In this document: in pieces, positions 53,818-62,329 of the stretch
Layout of the letters: every line of letters begins with the position of its first letter
Numbering within the stretch: position 1 is the stretch's first letter
Source of the DNA: an uncultured Cyclobacteriaceae bacterium
GTDB lineage: Bacteria; Bacteroidota; Bacteroidia; Cytophagales; Cyclobacteriaceae
Assembly: GCA_937146645.1 (NCBI GenBank)
Contig: CAKZRQ010000017.1
Coordinates: 62,001 to 126,000, forward strand
DNA: 64,000 nt
Direction of reading: 5' to 3'
Translations under genes and position numbers: made by a program
Notes under the pieces: model-generated
The model's input: the letters and a program-made list of their open reading frames with translations, nothing else
The model's database searches: none
Told to the model about the DNA's origin: nothing

Positions 53818-54674
53818 CCTTCTGGGTCTTCCATGGCAACTTGTCTCGCTTCGCCCAGCCCTTCAATTCCCAGTTCGATTACATCACCCTTTTGTAAATA
53901 GGTGGGAGGGTTAAGTCCCATACCTACGCCGGAGGGAGTTCCGGTAGAGATGATATCTCCAGGAAGTAGCGTCATATATTGACTCAGATGCTCGATAATC
54001 GTTGGTATGTCGAAAATTAAATCTGAGGTATTGCTATCCTGTAGCATTTTGCCATTGAGCTTTAGCCAAAGTCTCAGATTATGGGGGTCAGGAATTTCAT
54101 CTTTAGTGACTAAAACCGGTCCGATCGGAGCAAAGCTATCAGCACTTTTTCCTTTTACCCACTGACCCCCATGATTTAACTGAAAGTCCCTTTCACTTAC
54201 GTCATTATGCACGGCATAGCCAAGGACATGGTCCATCGCCTCTTCTTTAGAAACATACTTGGTGCGCTTCCCAATGATTACTGCTAGTTCAACTTCCCAA
54301 TCAGATTTCTCCGAATTTTTTGGAATTAGAATTGGATCAAAAGGACCTGAAAGGGAAGATGTTGCCTTCATGAATACGATAGGGATGGTAGGAACTTCCA
54401 TTCCAGCTTCCTTCGCATGCTTCAGGTAGTTTAGACCGATGCAGATTATCTTTGAAGGCCTAGCGATAGGAGAACCGATTCTCGCATTTGCAGGTACTTC
54501 TGGTAAGCTTTCTTTTTGGCTGGCAAGCCAATCCTTAAGTCTGTTCAGCCCATCACTGGTAAAAAAGTGTTCATTCCAATCCTCACCAAACGACGAGCAA
54601 TCAAGGTTTTTTCCATTTTCATCCTGTATTCCCGGTTGCTCTTGCCCGGCATCTCCAAAGCGAATAAACTTCAT
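53814..54674 (-). CDS. FAH-family hydrolase, probable 2,4-diketo-3-deoxy-L-fuconate hydrolase
   Basis: The 286-residue protein has the fumarylacetoacetase-fold markers GLNYLKHAKEAG, SDWEVELAVIIGK, GYAVHNDVSERDFQ and STGTPSGVGMG, with the acidic metal ligands. Members with the start KFIRFGDAGQEQPGI are assigned to 2,4-diketo-3-deoxy-L-fuconate cleavage to pyruvate and L-lactate. That reaction ends the pathway suggested by the neighbours. Confidence 0.82.
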   Translation of the reverse strand: MKFIRFGDAGQEQPGIQDENGKNLDCSSFGEDWNEHFFTSDGLNRLKDWLASQKESLPEVPANARIGSPIARPSKIICIGLNYLKHAKEAGMEVPTIPIVFMKATSSLSGPFDPILIPKNSEKSDWEVELAVIIGKRTKYVSKEEAMDHVLGYAVHNDVSERDFQLNHGGQWVKGKSADSFAPIGPVLVTKDEIPDPHNLRLWLKLNGKMLQDSNTSDLIFDIPTIIEHLSQYMTLLPGDIISTGTPSGVGMGLNPPTYLQKGDVIELGIEGLGEARQVAMEDPEG

Positions 54675-54690
54675 AGTGGTTGATTTAAAA

Positions 54691-55446
54691 TTATACTTTT
54701 AGCCCTTTGAATCCTCCATCAATATTGTAGTCAGCACCGGTTATGAATCCAGCCTGATCTGAACAGATAAAATAACCAAAGTCAGCAATTTCTTCCGGTT
54801 TGGCCATTCGGCCTATAGGCTGAGTTGCAGCTAATTTTTCAAACATTTCCTTTTCCCTTCTGGGATAATTTTTTGCGAGAAAACCGTCTACAAAAGGGGT
54901 GTGAACTCTTCCAGGTGACAGGCAATTACATCGAATGCCATGAGAGACATAGTCACGGGCAATACTCAGTGTCATAGACAGCATAGCCCCCTTTGTCATG
55001 GAATAGGCAAAGCGGTCTGGAAGACCCATGGTCGCGGCGACTGACGCCATATTCAATATCGAACCTCCATTTTGAATCATTTTTGGGATTACTGCTCTAG
55101 TGACCAAAAATGTCCCTTTCACATTTACTTGATATACCCTATCAAAATCTTCTTCAGAAGTACTGTCTACTTTCCCAATGTGCGAGATACCAGCATTGTT
55201 GATTAAAACATGAATTGTCTTGGGAGTTTTTGCGATTACTTTTTTTACTTGTTTAGAATCTGTGATATCGCATTTCAAAAACTCAATTTTAGAATCGTTT
55301 CCTTGGAGTTCCTGCTCTACCTTTTTTCCTTCATCTTCATTCAAGTCCAGAAAAAACACATTTGATCCTCTTTTGGCGAATTTCTTTACCATGGCTAAAC
55401 CAATTCCATTCGCTCCACCAGTGATTATGACATTTTTTCCTTTCAT
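54691..55446 (-). CDS. SDR oxidoreductase, probable 2-keto-3-deoxy-L-fuconate dehydrogenase
   Basis: The 251-residue SDR has the NAD motif IITGGANGIG, NNAGISHIG and the catalytic YSMTKGA. Oxidation of 2-keto-3-deoxy-L-fuconate at C4 would make the substrate for the FAH-family hydrolase encoded 16 bases downstream. The roles of the two SDRs in this cluster could be exchanged. Confidence 0.76.
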   Translation of the reverse strand: MKGKNVIITGGANGIGLAMVKKFAKRGSNVFFLDLNEDEGKKVEQELQGNDSKIEFLKCDITDSKQVKKVIAKTPKTIHVLINNAGISHIGKVDSTSEEDFDRVYQVNVKGTFLVTRAVIPKMIQNGGSILNMASVAATMGLPDRFAYSMTKGAMLSMTLSIARDYVSHGIRCNCLSPGRVHTPFVDGFLAKNYPRREKEMFEKLAATQPIGRMAKPEEIADFGYFICSDQAGFITGADYNIDGGFKGLKV

Positions 55447-55457
55447 GAGTCTTGGGT

Positions 55458-56537
55458 TTAAAGTAGTACGATTTGTCCCGTTTTTACAGATTCATCACAT
55501 GCGAAGGCGATTTTCAAACTATTTACAGCATCGTCGAGATGATCTGTTAGATCCACATCCTCGAGAATTGCCTTCAGGAAATAGGCTTGCTCTCGATCAC
55601 AGAGTTCTTGATGCCCTGGCTCATCCGTCATATCAATCCAGGTATCAGGTTTGGTGAAATTATTCTTATCATCGATCTCAGCATGATGTACCCGGATGGA
55701 TTCAGTCTTGGTGTGACTATCCACATCGTCCGACTTTCCAGAAGCTCCGGCATCTTTGGCCACAATAGAAACTGATCCCTTCGGCCCAAAAACATCCTTT
55801 ACGAAGAAGGCTGTCTCGCTAATCATCGGGCCCCATCCTGCCTCATACCAGCCAACAGATCCATCCTCAAAGCGAATTTGTAGTTGGCCATAATTGTAAT
55901 TATCCTCGGCTACATCCTCGCTAAGCCTGGCGCCAATTGCTGAAACCGAGACTGGCTTTGACCGAGTCATCTGACACATCACATCAATGTAATGAACGCC
56001 ACAATCCACGATTGGGCTTAGGCTCTTCATCAGGTTTCTATGCACATCCCACATAAAGCCCTGACTCTGCTGATTCAAATTCATTCTCATCACTAGTGGT
56101 TTGCCCAGGTTTTGAGATTCTTCGATAAATCGAATCCATGATGGGTGATGTCTGAGGATATAACCAACCACTACTTTCTTTCCGGTAGCTTTGGCAGCAT
56201 CTACTATTTTTTCGCATCCCTCAATGCTATCAGCAAGAGGTTTCTCGATGAAAATATGGTAGCCGGCTTCCAGGGCCTTTAGGGCAAAATCTTCATGCGT
56301 ATCAGGATAGGTGGAGATACAGACTGCATCAGGTTTGCTAAGTGCCAGGGCCTCATCATAGTCAGAGAACAAAGGGTAATTTGACCCCATCTTTTCATTT
56401 AATGCCTCTTTGCTTTTGCCTCTGGCTACTAAGCCACAAATTTCAAATTCGGGCATTTTATGATAGGCCTGGGCATGGGAAGCTCCCATATTTCCACATC
56501 CAACAATCAATATTCGAATAGGGGTATTAGTTGTCAT
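55458..56537 (-). CDS. Gfo/Idh/MocA family oxidoreductase
   Basis: The 359-residue protein opens with the Rossmann nucleotide site ILIVGCGNMGASHAQAY, then has the signature FIEKPLADS with the catalytic Lys, and DCGVHYIDVMCQM with the active-site His. Such enzymes oxidise or epimerise sugars. It is 11 bases upstream of the second SDR and probably works on the same sugar set, but the step is not obvious. Its start overlaps the end of the AsmA-like gene by 11 bases. Confidence 0.85.
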   Translation of the reverse strand: MTTNTPIRILIVGCGNMGASHAQAYHKMPEFEICGLVARGKSKEALNEKMGSNYPLFSDYDEALALSKPDAVCISTYPDTHEDFALKALEAGYHIFIEKPLADSIEGCEKIVDAAKATGKKVVVGYILRHHPSWIRFIEESQNLGKPLVMRMNLNQQSQGFMWDVHRNLMKSLSPIVDCGVHYIDVMCQMTRSKPVSVSAIGARLSEDVAEDNYNYGQLQIRFEDGSVGWYEAGWGPMISETAFFVKDVFGPKGSVSIVAKDAGASGKSDDVDSHTKTESIRVHHAEIDDKNNFTKPDTWIDMTDEPGHQELCDREQAYFLKAILEDVDLTDHLDDAVNSLKIAFACDESVKTGQIVLL

Positions 56538-59500
56538 TTTCAGTATTTTCTGTGGTTTCGCCAGATTTTATTTCTTTCTCCCACTCCTCATCCGTGATTT
56601 CTTGTAGTTCTTCCTTTTTTGTGACTTTTCCAATCCGCATATCATATTCCTCCATATTTCCGGTGATTTTCATGGGAATACCCAAAAGCCCGAAAGGAGG
56701 AAGGCCCAAACGAAGGTCAATTCGCATCTCACCATCCAGTCCAACTTGCCCTTCAAACCTTGGGCGGAAGCCAAAGATCTTCATCTTGGTTCTGGGAATG
56801 GTCATGATGTTATTATCGATGCTACTTTTTACAAATACATCACTTAGCTCAGGGTCGCGTAGTTCTTCGTTGTCTGTTTCCTTAGCAATGGAATTCATCA
56901 GCTTAAAACCTTTGAGCCGAACATTATCCATTCCTAAAACTCCCTCACCTTCCAAGGAAGGCATGATGGGATACATGTTGGCATCCAGCACCCCGCTGAG
57001 CTCGTAATCTACCGATGCTATGCCCTCGGAATACTCCGCAAAGCTTGCCATCTCCCGAAAGATCGTCACCTCATCATAGGCCCTCTTAATGTCGAATTGA
57101 TTTGCAATAATATGATAGTCAAAGTCTGCGCGATAAGGATCGGTAGCTCGATAGGACCCATCCATAGTCACATCTCCTCCAACCAATTCAAAAGAAGTAT
57201 CATTCAGCTGAAACTCTCGTGGAAGGGTTTTAATCTCTCCATCCAGATTGTAAATTTTGAGGCCACTGAAGTTGATAGAATCAACTTTGGCTCGGAAAGA
57301 GATATCCAGCTTTGCCGGTGGCAAAATCACCCCGGAAACCTGGCCCATGGAGTCTACCACGGCTGTTTCATCTTCGCTGAAAAACATCCATTTATCCAGG
57401 TCAACGTAATTTGACTGAAATTCAAGTTCACCTTGAATCAGGTCATCTGAAGCCACCATGTATTCCAGATAATTCGAAATGTACCCATCCAGTTGAACTT
57501 CGTTTCCAGCAAGGTTCGTTTGCACATCCGTGAGGACAATTCTTTCCTGGGTAAAATCTAATTGCCCTTTCTTGATAATGATAGGTTCAGGAAGGTACTC
57601 AGTGTCGATTCGAATATCCTCTGCAATGATAGAGCCTTCATTATTCAACTCCCTGTAACGACCTGAGGCTGCTGCACTTTGGCTACCTTCCAAAGTGACA
57701 TCAGTAATTAAATAACCATTTACATCGATGTTTTCAACGCCGAAGACAGAATAAAGCTTTCCGAGATCCAAGGTTCCTGCTGAGGTAACTTTATACTTCA
57801 GATCTTCAAAATCATCCAAATCGGCTTTGAAAGTAAAAGGATGATCGACAAATGTGAAGGAAACTGGCTTAAGGTCAAGTGATAAATCCCGGAGGGAAGC
57901 TTCATTACTCATAATGTCTAACTCAAGCTGAATGTCTTCAATGGGATCAGGATAATGCGGAGTTTTTATAAACCCATTTTCTAAGGTTAACGTGGTGTTC
58001 GTTACCGGCACTACTTTTTTCTTGGGAAAGAAATTTCCATCAGCCACCATTTCCATGTTTAGTTCTCCCCGCAACTGGTACCCCGAGTCAAGTGGGTAGA
58101 ATTTTTCGATATCCTCCAAATCGAAATGGCTTTCAAAAGCCGCTTCAATTCGATTTTCATTATTTCCATCGAAGCTTAGCCGTCCTGAAGAAATCTTATC
58201 CAGGAGCTTTAAATTGAAGTTTTCAACTGCGAATTTGATATCACTGATCTTGTCCTGATCGGTGCTCATCAGTAAATCAAAGCTGATATCCTCCATGGCT
58301 TCTGGAAGTCTGGCCCATTTCAGATATCCATTTCTAAAATTACTCTCAAGGTTAAATGCTGGAATAGTGACCCGATCAATTTTAGATGTCTTTGGGTCCT
58401 TTGGGTATTCTTCGTATGAGTAAATTCCATTTGCTTTGAAATAGGTTTCCAAAATCCCTGAATAATTCAGCTTTTGATTACCAAGTGCCTTGTCAAGAGC
58501 CCCTACATCCATTTGCATTTTAGCCTCAGTATCAATTTTCATAGGATTTTGACCTTCAATCGAAAGCCTTGAACGTAGATATCCATCGCCAATCTCGAAG
58601 CCTAAACTGTCTATGTCCAACTGCAACTTTTCCGCATCAAATCCAGGAATTAAGATATTGGTGCTTGTACGAATATTTTCTATTGCTTTTTCAGCTGCAC
58701 TATGGGAAATCATCCCATCCCGAAGTTGGAAGTTAAGGGCCATGGATGGCATGAGATTCTGTTCTGGCATATACTCCCCTTGGAGAGAAAAAACAATGTC
58801 TCCTTCACCTCCAAAAGACATCTCATTTATGGCAGGAAAGTATTCTTCGGGTAAAATAGACGCAATCTGTTCCAATGAAGAGCCGAAGGATTCAAGAATA
58901 AAATTCATATCGTAGCCTCCGGGAAGAAAAACTAGCACTCCTTTGAAATCTACCGGCAGCTCGTTTAGAACTAGGTCATTCCTACGGAAATTTAGGGTGG
59001 TTGACTCGGTGTTTATTTCCGTCAGTAGCTCTGCCTGGACACGATCTCTCTGAAGCCATGGCACTCCTGCATAATCAAGCTCAAAAAGTCCAATTTGAAC
59101 CTGACTGTTGAGTTCCACATTTTTATCAACAAACACCCCATTTCCTGCATACTCGATTTCATGTGCAAGAATGAGAATATCTAATGAGGTGTCCTCATAA
59201 GTGAAATCCGTGTCTTCAAAAACTATCTTGGTAATTTCTATTCCAAATTCGTCCTTAGGTAATGAGTCTTGTTCAACCTCTTCGGGTTTCGATTTCATCA
59301 CATCGAAATTTGAGTTCCCAACGACATCTCTTCTGATATTGATGGTGGCATTATTCAGAAAAAGCTCATTGATATTTGGATATTCTCTGGCAAGCGAAAT
59401 TAGACTGATTCCTACTGAGAAGTCCTCAGCATAAAACAAGGTATCTCCTTCAAATGGACTTGAACCTTCTACATACAGGTCATCCGCACTCAAAGTAAGA

Positions 59501-59694
59501 GAAGGAAAATGCTTAAAAAAAGTTAGTCGAATCTCGGTGAAGGAGGCATCAGAAACAAGTTGGTTTTCTAGCGTCTTTCTGAATTTCTCTTCAATTTTTT
59601 CTTGAAATACAATGGGAAGAAAATATAGTAATAACAAAGACCCGAAAAGAAGGCCAAAAATGATTTTTACCGCCTTTGATTTGAAAAAATTCAT
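56527..59694 (-). CDS. Giant AsmA-like membrane-anchored protein
   Basis: This 1055-residue protein has one N-terminal helix (about 9-27) and then a very long periplasmic beta-rich chain. It opens like an AsmA domain (FTEIRLTFFKHFPSLTLSADDL, split as TEIRLTFFKHFPSLTL) and ends in an AsmA-C-terminal part with PFGLLGIPMKITGN near 1010. AsmA-like proteins form bridge-like grooves that carry phospholipids between membranes. The C-terminus is acidic and Glu/Thr-rich. It sits between a secreted cyclophilin gene (13 bases) and the Gfo/Idh gene. Confidence 0.85.
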   Translation of the reverse strand: MNFFKSKAVKIIFGLLFGSLLLLYFLPIVFQEKIEEKFRKTLENQLVSDASFTEIRLTFFKHFPSLTLSADDLYVEGSSPFEGDTLFYAEDFSVGISLISLAREYPNINELFLNNATINIRRDVVGNSNFDVMKSKPEEVEQDSLPKDEFGIEITKIVFEDTDFTYEDTSLDILILAHEIEYAGNGVFVDKNVELNSQVQIGLFELDYAGVPWLQRDRVQAELLTEINTESTTLNFRRNDLVLNELPVDFKGVLVFLPGGYDMNFILESFGSSLEQIASILPEEYFPAINEMSFGGEGDIVFSLQGEYMPEQNLMPSMALNFQLRDGMISHSAAEKAIENIRTSTNILIPGFDAEKLQLDIDSLGFEIGDGYLRSRLSIEGQNPMKIDTEAKMQMDVGALDKALGNQKLNYSGILETYFKANGIYSYEEYPKDPKTSKIDRVTIPAFNLESNFRNGYLKWARLPEAMEDISFDLLMSTDQDKISDIKFAVENFNLKLLDKISSGRLSFDGNNENRIEAAFESHFDLEDIEKFYPLDSGYQLRGELNMEMVADGNFFPKKKVVPVTNTTLTLENGFIKTPHYPDPIEDIQLELDIMSNEASLRDLSLDLKPVSFTFVDHPFTFKADLDDFEDLKYKVTSAGTLDLGKLYSVFGVENIDVNGYLITDVTLEGSQSAAASGRYRELNNEGSIIAEDIRIDTEYLPEPIIIKKGQLDFTQERIVLTDVQTNLAGNEVQLDGYISNYLEYMVASDDLIQGELEFQSNYVDLDKWMFFSEDETAVVDSMGQVSGVILPPAKLDISFRAKVDSINFSGLKIYNLDGEIKTLPREFQLNDTSFELVGGDVTMDGSYRATDPYRADFDYHIIANQFDIKRAYDEVTIFREMASFAEYSEGIASVDYELSGVLDANMYPIMPSLEGEGVLGMDNVRLKGFKLMNSIAKETDNEELRDPELSDVFVKSSIDNNIMTIPRTKMKIFGFRPRFEGQVGLDGEMRIDLRLGLPPFGLLGIPMKITGNMEEYDMRIGKVTKKEELQEITDEEWEKEIKSGETTENTENDN

Positions 59695-59707
59695 AAACGG
59701 AATTTAA

Positions 59708-60277
59708 TTAATTCTGCCCGTCTATTTCTTCCGAAGTAAGATAAATAATATTAACATCCAGAGTAATGGTTTTAGTAGGCTCGTCAATGTCATCCCGAGG
59801 AACATTCACAATCTGATCCACGATATGCATACCCTTAATCACTTGTCCAAAAACCGTGTAATCTCCATCTAGCCTAGCCAAGCCATCTTTATTCTGTACG
59901 ATGTAAAATTGGCATCGGGCAGATAATTTATCCGGATTGCCATCTCTTCCAGCACCCACCGCACCGTAAATATGCTTTAGCTCTGGATGAAACTCAGGGG
60001 CGAGTAAATACTCTGGGTCATTGAATCCTTCCGGGGTATCCGGGCAGCCTCCCTGAGCAACGAAATCCGGAATTACCCGATTGAAACTCAAGGAATCCCA
60101 ATAACCAGCTTCTGCAAGTTCGATAAAGCTAGCCTTATGGTTAGGGGTCCTCTCATCCAGCTCGATCCATATTTCTCCAAGCGGAGTGATGATCTGACCT
60201 ATGGGGTTCTTGTCCTGGGACAAAGCTGATAGCGAGACCAAAAAACAGAAAGTGATAGAAAAGAGATTCTTTTTCAT
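59708..60277 (-). CDS. Exported cyclophilin-type peptidyl-prolyl isomerase
   Basis: The 189-residue protein has a signal peptide (ending near SALSQD) and a short cyclophilin domain: GEIWIELDERTPNH, FNRVIPDFVAQGG with the catalytic Arg, and FYIVQNKDGLARLDGDYTVF, split as CQFYIVQNKDG and DGDYTVFGQVI. It would speed prolyl bond rotation in periplasmic or outer-membrane proteins. It overlaps the acyltransferase gene by 4 bases. Confidence 0.9.
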   Translation of the reverse strand: MKKNLFSITFCFLVSLSALSQDKNPIGQIITPLGEIWIELDERTPNHKASFIELAEAGYWDSLSFNRVIPDFVAQGGCPDTPEGFNDPEYLLAPEFHPELKHIYGAVGAGRDGNPDKLSARCQFYIVQNKDGLARLDGDYTVFGQVIKGMHIVDQIVNVPRDDIDEPTKTITLDVNIIYLTSEEIDGQN

Positions 60278-61413
60278 AGGCTTGGGTTCGTCAGTTTTTC
60301 CTTATTCACCACAGGGTTGGCGTACATCGAAAGGAAATTAGATCGGGTGACCGGGTCATCTGTTTTCACCTTCTCTTCAAATCTCTTCATGAAAGCATCC
60401 TTTTCTTCGGCCGTGTAATGCTCTGAATATCGATCCGTCTCATTAAGTAGATCGTAAGCGATGAACTTGCTAGGCCATAGCCTGTAGCCTTGCCAGATGT
60501 ACTCGTCGATGACTTTGGAAAGCTGGGTAAGTTTTTCGGGCAGATTTGTGCCTTCCCGCTCTATTCTATCCAGATCCTCTTCAATCGTGCCATGAACGTG
60601 AATATGGATTTGCTTTTTGGTACCACTGATTCCCCTGAGCAAGTTCAGGAAATCCTCATTTTCCTTTTTGATGTACTTTTCTCCCAATGACTTTGCGATC
60701 AGCTCGGGAAGCTTCAATATATCCGTAGGATCATATTCATAAGAAATGGAAATCGGAACTAGCTTCAGTTCTTTGAAGGTGTCAAATGGGTTTTGGCCTT
60801 CATGGGCCAAAGTCAACATCTTTAAAACTCCCTTTTGAGTAAGATCATTTCCATCCTTACTTCGGCCTTCCCGTTGCGCTGTCCAAACACTTCGGTTTTC
60901 ATGAAGGATGGAATTATGTACATAAGAAGAAACGAGATTGGAGTTCTCCAAAAGCTTTCTGCCCTGAGCTCCTCGCTCGATGACAAAGTTTCTGTTCAAT
61001 CGGCTCAGGGTGTTTAGGAAAGGACGTTTGACTAGATTATCGCCGATGGCCGAGGTGGTCATCACCAGTCCATTTTCATAGAGACAGCTGTTCAAGAGGG
61101 AAGTATCCAATACAATATCTCTATGGTTTGAGACAAAGAGATACGCCGTGTTTGGTTCCAGCTTTTCAAAGCCAGAATAAGTCAATCCATCAGAGCTTTT
61201 TTCCAAAACTCTTTTCAGCCCCGGATAAATGAAGTTTATCTGGAAATCACGCAGTGAATGCGTGTGAAGCATGAGAAGCTTCCAAGTCATGTCCAAATCG
61301 TCTGGAAAGGTAAAGGTCATCATCGCCTCCAGCATGGGGTCATTGATGATGGACTGAATGGCCTGATTTACCTCAGAATCATAATATGGCCGAATAGAAT
61401 CAAATTGGTGCAT
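60274..61413 (-). CDS. PlsC-type acyltransferase with unusual HRDIVLD motif
   Basis: The 379-residue protein carries a glycerolipid acyltransferase domain: VSNHRDIVLDTSLL (about 110-123), NFVIERG (about 152) and a ligand-binding Glu-Gly segment REGRSKDGN with later LVPISISYEYDP. The expected catalytic motif HX4D is here HRDIVLD, with Asp at +2 or +6. I recall this spelling being shared by Bacteroidota relatives, so it is a family variant rather than a lesion. It may acylate lysophosphatidate or another lipid. It overlaps the cyclophilin gene. Confidence 0.8.
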   Translation of the reverse strand: MHQFDSIRPYYDSEVNQAIQSIINDPMLEAMMTFTFPDDLDMTWKLLMLHTHSLRDFQINFIYPGLKRVLEKSSDGLTYSGFEKLEPNTAYLFVSNHRDIVLDTSLLNSCLYENGLVMTTSAIGDNLVKRPFLNTLSRLNRNFVIERGAQGRKLLENSNLVSSYVHNSILHENRSVWTAQREGRSKDGNDLTQKGVLKMLTLAHEGQNPFDTFKELKLVPISISYEYDPTDILKLPELIAKSLGEKYIKKENEDFLNLLRGISGTKKQIHIHVHGTIEEDLDRIEREGTNLPEKLTQLSKVIDEYIWQGYRLWPSKFIAYDLLNETDRYSEHYTAEEKDAFMKRFEEKVKTDDPVTRSNFLSMYANPVVNKEKLTNPSL

Positions 61414-61474
61414 GGGTGATTTTGCAATAGAGCCCTGAAAATAGAGGCTGCGAACAAAATATGGGTAAGTGAGC

Positions 61475-62329
61475 CTAGTTTCTTTTCAAATACTTATCAA
61501 AAAACATCATTTGTACAGGTAAGGCTTCTGTCCAATAAGGCCAGGTATGAGCTCCAGGCCGTTCGATGTACTCGTGATCGATTTTTTTATCCAAGAGCAA
61601 TTTATGCATCTGTCGATTAGTTTCGATAAGGAAATCATCCACACCACAGTCGATGATTATCGCGAGATCGGCTTTCTCCAATTCAGGTACCAGACCGACG
61701 GCCGTGTATTTAGAAAATGGAGCGTCATATTGAATTTTCCCAAGCATGGCTGCCTGTTGTCCTTGTCTACGCTTTCTGAAATTATCTGGGACCTTCCACA
61801 TGCGGGTGTCGATATTCATTACCCCGCTCATGGATCCAGCTGCGATGAAAAGCTTTGGATTCTTTGCGGCTAGAGTAATTGCCCCATGACCTCCCATGGA
61901 TAGTCCTGCTATGGCTCTGGATTCCCTTTGTGCAAGCGTCCTGTATTTTTTGTCAATGAAAGGGATAAGCTCCTTGATAATGTAGGTGGCGTACTGAACA
62001 GAATCCATCAGAGGGCTATCGAAATAATAGCTGGATGGACCCACACCCGGAGTCACGATAATCAGATCGTGCTCATTCGCCATTCGCTGAACCAGGCCTT
62101 TTTCGGTTACTTTTTTATGCCAATCGCTGAAAGAACCGCTTCCTCCGTGGAGGAGATAAAGTACTGGAAATCTGTCTTTACTTTTCTCATAACCATCTGG
62201 AAAAGTAATGGCAGCCATAAGCTTTTTATCCATTACGCTACTAGCGATGGGTAAGCTATCCGTACCAAATTGCCCAAAACAGACGAGGCTGATAAATAGG
62301 CAGACAAGAGTTAATTGTATTTTTTTCAT
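61475..62329 (-). CDS. Exported esterase (esterase D/Ag85-like)
   Basis: The 284-residue protein has a signal peptide (ending VCFGQ, residue 20), the oxyanion segment LYLLHGGSGSFSDW, the nucleophile GLSMGGHGA (about 143-151), and Asp/His in IIDCGVDDFL and HTWPYWTEALP. Family members cleave acyl, feruloyl or related esters; the substrate is unknown. It overlaps the next exported esterase gene by 4 bases, so the pair is co-translated. Confidence 0.85.
   Translation of the reverse strand: MKKIQLTLVCLFISLVCFGQFGTDSLPIASSVMDKKLMAAITFPDGYEKSKDRFPVLYLLHGGSGSFSDWHKKVTEKGLVQRMANEHDLIIVTPGVGPSSYYFDSPLMDSVQYATYIIKELIPFIDKKYRTLAQRESRAIAGLSMGGHGAITLAAKNPKLFIAAGSMSGVMNIDTRMWKVPDNFRKRRQGQQAAMLGKIQYDAPFSKYTAVGLVPELEKADLAIIIDCGVDDFLIETNRQMHKLLLDKKIDHEYIERPGAHTWPYWTEALPVQMMFFDKYLKRN

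Noticed and set aside
56531-57414. Plus-strand frames opposite the AsmA-like gene
   Set aside because: Serine- and isoleucine-rich shadow translations; the minus-strand frame is clearly the real gene.
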